In this document: positions 62,297-64,000 of the stretch, in pieces
Numbering within the stretch: position 1 is the first letter of the stretch
How the letters are laid out: the number at the start of each line of letters is the position of its first letter
DNA from: Cyanobacteriota bacterium
GTDB taxonomy: Bacteria; Cyanobacteriota; Vampirovibrionia; Vampirovibrionales; Vampirovibrionaceae
Length of the DNA: 64,000 bases
Reading direction: 5' to 3'
Assembly: GCA_019751815.1 (NCBI GenBank)
Contig: JAIEMW010000001.1
Location: forward strand, 318,197 to 382,196
The notes under the pieces: model-generated
The model's input: only the letters and a program-made list of their open reading frames with translations
Databases searched by the model: none
What the model was told of the DNA's origin: nothing
Translations under genes and position numbers: made by a program

Positions 62297-63403
62297 ATGC
62301 AATACCCCTTTGTGACTGCCCTTGAGACACAGATACAGGAAACGATTAATCAAGCCGCTCATTACTTACGTGATGGGCGGCTGGTTATTTTCCCGACCGA
62401 AACAGTGTACGGTCTGGGGGCTTTGGCGCGATCAGAAACTGCGGTGAACTCGTTATACCGGGTGAAAAACCGCCCGATGAATCACCCTGTCATTGTCCAT
62501 TTGTCAGAAATCTCCCAGCTCTCAGACTGGGCGGTCAATATTCCACCAGAAGCGCTCGTTTTGGCAGAACACTTTTGGCCGGGCCCTCTGACGATGGTAT
62601 TTCAAAAGCATCCCAGTGTGGGCCACTGGTTAACTGGTGGGCAAAACACTATTGCGATCAGGATTCCTTCTCACCCTGTCACACTCAGGCTTTTAGAAAC
62701 TGTCGGTGACGGCATTGCAGCTCCTTCAGCTAATCCTTATGGGAAGCTCAGCCCGACCCAGTTCAGTCACATCCAAACCTTATTCGATGAGAACGTATTC
62801 TCTTTACACGATATTCCGCTGAGCTTGGACGGGGGCTCGTGTTCGGTGGGTCTAGAGTCTAGCATTATCAATATGTCTCGCTCTTTTCCTGAAAATAGAT
62901 CCCTCGAAGATATTGCCAGGTGCATATTGCGGCCTGGCGTCATAACCGCATCCATGGCACAGCGAGTCTTACAGTCTGCCGATCTAGAGATTCTGGACAG
63001 TGATCAGACTTCTTTAGATACCCGTGTTCCGGGGGATCGATCTAACCACTATGCCCCGCTAACACCGCTGTTCTTGGCCAAATCCGGACACGTGCGCCAA
63101 CAGTACCTCAGCCTCAAAAAGGATGCCGGGTTTTCTCGGGTGATGGTATGGACACTGTCAGCGATGGCGGCAGATTCCGATGAGTGGGTTCAAGCCCCCA
63201 ATGATGCCCGTGAATACGGACAGCAACTGTATCACCGTCTGCATCAATGGGATCTCAGCTTGCGGGGTGACAGTAAGTCGGCAATACTGATTGAATTTCC
63301 TGACACGGAGCATTTGGATACAGCAGAAGCGGAAACCTGGGCGGCTGTTCAGGACCGGCTACTACGAGCTGCCATTACACCCTCAGCTGATGTAATATCC
63401 TAA
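62297..63403 (+). CDS. tsaC: L-threonylcarbamoyladenylate synthase (TsaC/Sua5)
   Basis: This enzyme makes threonylcarbamoyl-AMP from Thr, bicarbonate and ATP, the first step of the t6A37 tRNA modification. The YrdC domain has [11 protein letters not shown] near residue 31, [12 protein letters not shown] near 56 and [13 protein letters not shown] near 141. After it comes a Sua5-type C-terminal domain beginning about residue 230 ([14 protein letters not shown]). At 368 residues it is the long Sua5 form. It lies between icd and purE with short gaps. Confidence 0.93.
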   Translation: MQYPFVTALETQIQETINQAAHYLRDGRLVIFPTETVYGLGALARSETAVNSLYRVKNRPMNHPVIVHLSEISQLSDWAVNIPPEALVLAEHFWPGPLTMVFQKHPSVGHWLTGGQNTIAIRIPSHPVTLRLLETVGDGIAAPSANPYGKLSPTQFSHIQTLFDENVFSLHDIPLSLDGGSCSVGLESSIINMSRSFPENRSLEDIARCILRPGVITASMAQRVLQSADLEILDSDQTSLDTRVPGDRSNHYAPLTPLFLAKSGHVRQQYLSLKKDAGFSRVMVWTLSAMAADSDEWVQAPNDAREYGQQLYHRLHQWDLSLRGDSKSAILIEFPDTEHLDTAEAETWAAVQDRLLRAAITPSADVIS

Positions 63404-63422
63404 TGAAAGAGGATTTAGGCCG

Positions 63423-63929
63423 ATGAGTCTTGATAACAATAACCTGCCCCTTGTTGGGTTGATTATGGGAAGCCGTTCTGACTGGGAAACCATGCGCAAT
63501 ACCAGTGACCTTTTGACTGAGCTGGGAATTGCTCATGAGTCTCAGGTGGTTTCGGCACATCGCACGCCTGACTGGTTAAGTGAGTATGCCAAAGCAGCAG
63601 AAAATAGAGGAATTCGGGTGATTATTGCTGCTGCCGGTGGGGCGGCTCACCTGCCCGGGATGGTCGCCGCACAAACGCCATTACCAGTGATTGGTGTTCC
63701 TATCCAGTCTAAAGCGCTCAATGGGTTAGATTCTTTACTATCCATTGTTCAAATGCCAGGAGGTGTGCCTGTGGCCACAATGGCGATTGGCAGTGCAGGG
63801 GCTATCAATGCAGCGTTGTTTGCTGCTGCGGTCTTAGCGGCAGAATTTCCTGCCATTAAAGCCAAGTTGCTTGCATACCGAGATGAACAAACCCAGTCTG
63901 TACTTCAACAAAAGAATTTAGACTCATAG
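63423..63929 (+). CDS. purE: N5-carboxyaminoimidazole ribonucleotide mutase
   Basis: PurE converts N5-CAIR to CAIR in purine synthesis. The 168-residue protein shows the class I active-site loop [10 protein letters not shown] near residue 16, SAHRTP near 44, [12 protein letters not shown] near 73 and [14 protein letters not shown] near 115. Length is normal. It starts 19 bases after tsaC. Class I PurE needs PurK, and a PurK-like start follows. Confidence 0.95.
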   Translation: MSLDNNNLPLVGLIMGSRSDWETMRNTSDLLTELGIAHESQVVSAHRTPDWLSEYAKAAENRGIRVIIAAAGGAAHLPGMVAAQTPLPVIGVPIQSKALNGLDSLLSIVQMPGGVPVATMAIGSAGAINAALFAAAVLAAEFPAIKAKLLAYRDEQTQSVLQQKNLDS

Positions 63930-63945
63930 AAAACGTGAGCGGACA

Positions 63946-64000
63946 ATGACGGACGGCCTCAAGATACCTTGTGATTTATTGATTCTCGGGGGCGGACAAC
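63946..64000 (+). CDS. purK: Start of probable N5-carboxyaminoimidazole ribonucleotide synthase
   Basis: Only 18 codons lie in the window. The frame reads LLILGGGQ at residues 11-18, as in the ATP-grasp N terminus of PurK (ILGGGQLGRM). Its place 16 bases after purE agrees, since class I PurE and PurK work in sequence. A Rossmann-type enzyme with the same GGG loop cannot be ruled out on so little sequence. Confidence 0.6.
   Translation, partial: MTDGLKIPCDLLILGGGQ

Overview
The window is a chromosomal segment of a Gram-negative (diderm) bacterium. Outer-membrane-dependent systems support this: an MlaE-type lipid transport permease, a TolC/HlyD/ABC exporter, two BcsB-like polysaccharide export proteins and type IV pilus assembly proteins. 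Two Maf-type flagellin glycosyltransferases next to nonulosonic (sialic-like) acid genes suggest a flagellated cell. The overall mix of families reminds me of non-photosynthetic relatives of Cyanobacteria (Vampirovibrionia/Melainabacteria), but no rRNA or marker in the window proves this. Genes are tightly packed, TTG and GTG starts are common, and apart from one IS66 transposase remnant I see no mobile DNA, prophage or CRISPR array.

Layout. 0.4-7.1 kb: a division and cell-wall run (pentapeptide-repeat protein, murF-mraY-murD-ftsW-murG), closed by tRNA-Gln(UUG) with its own promoter and terminator. 7.6-14.3 kb: a large SWIM/SNF2 helicase, two diverged copies of an endonuclease/exonuclease/phosphatase (EEP) protein, and deoC. 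14.6-19.3 kb: HU, an FtsB/DivIC-like protein on the opposite strand, a fused PilM-PilN protein, PilO and a formyltransferase. 19.4-27.6 kb: gyrA, a small unknown protein, the mlaE-like and ilvE pair, gpmI, and a membrane protein that looks like FtsH without its AAA+ module and without its zinc ligands.

27.7-38.7 kb: a nonulosonic acid and flagellar glycosylation island (neuB- and neuC-type genes, IS66 remnant, methyltransferase, FemAB-like acyltransferase, DegT aminotransferase, neuA-type gene, two tandem maf genes). The synthase and hydrolysing epimerase would make a legionaminic- or neuraminic-type sugar, NeuA would activate it with CMP, and the Maf proteins would transfer it to flagellin. 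38.8-43.7 kb: a PlsC-like acyltransferase, two related small secreted proteins, a 51-residue protein, a PaaK/CapK-like adenylating enzyme and MarC.

44.0-59.3 kb: typA/bipA, then an envelope block: a GHL10-type glycoside hydrolase with a 15-residue tandem repeat, a beta-lactamase-fold serine hydrolase, two tandem bcsB-like genes with no bcsA, and a three-gene exporter (ABC, HlyD, TolC). 59.7-64.0 kb: an unknown protein, then icd, tsaC, purE and the start of a probable purK.

Themes worth following are the paralogous gene pairs (EEP, Maf, BcsB, small secreted protein), a recurrent short N-terminal F-G-x-R-like motif in otherwise unrelated proteins, and several family members that have lost canonical catalytic residues (FtsH-like protein, ABC exporter, serine hydrolase). 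All motif alignments were done by eye.
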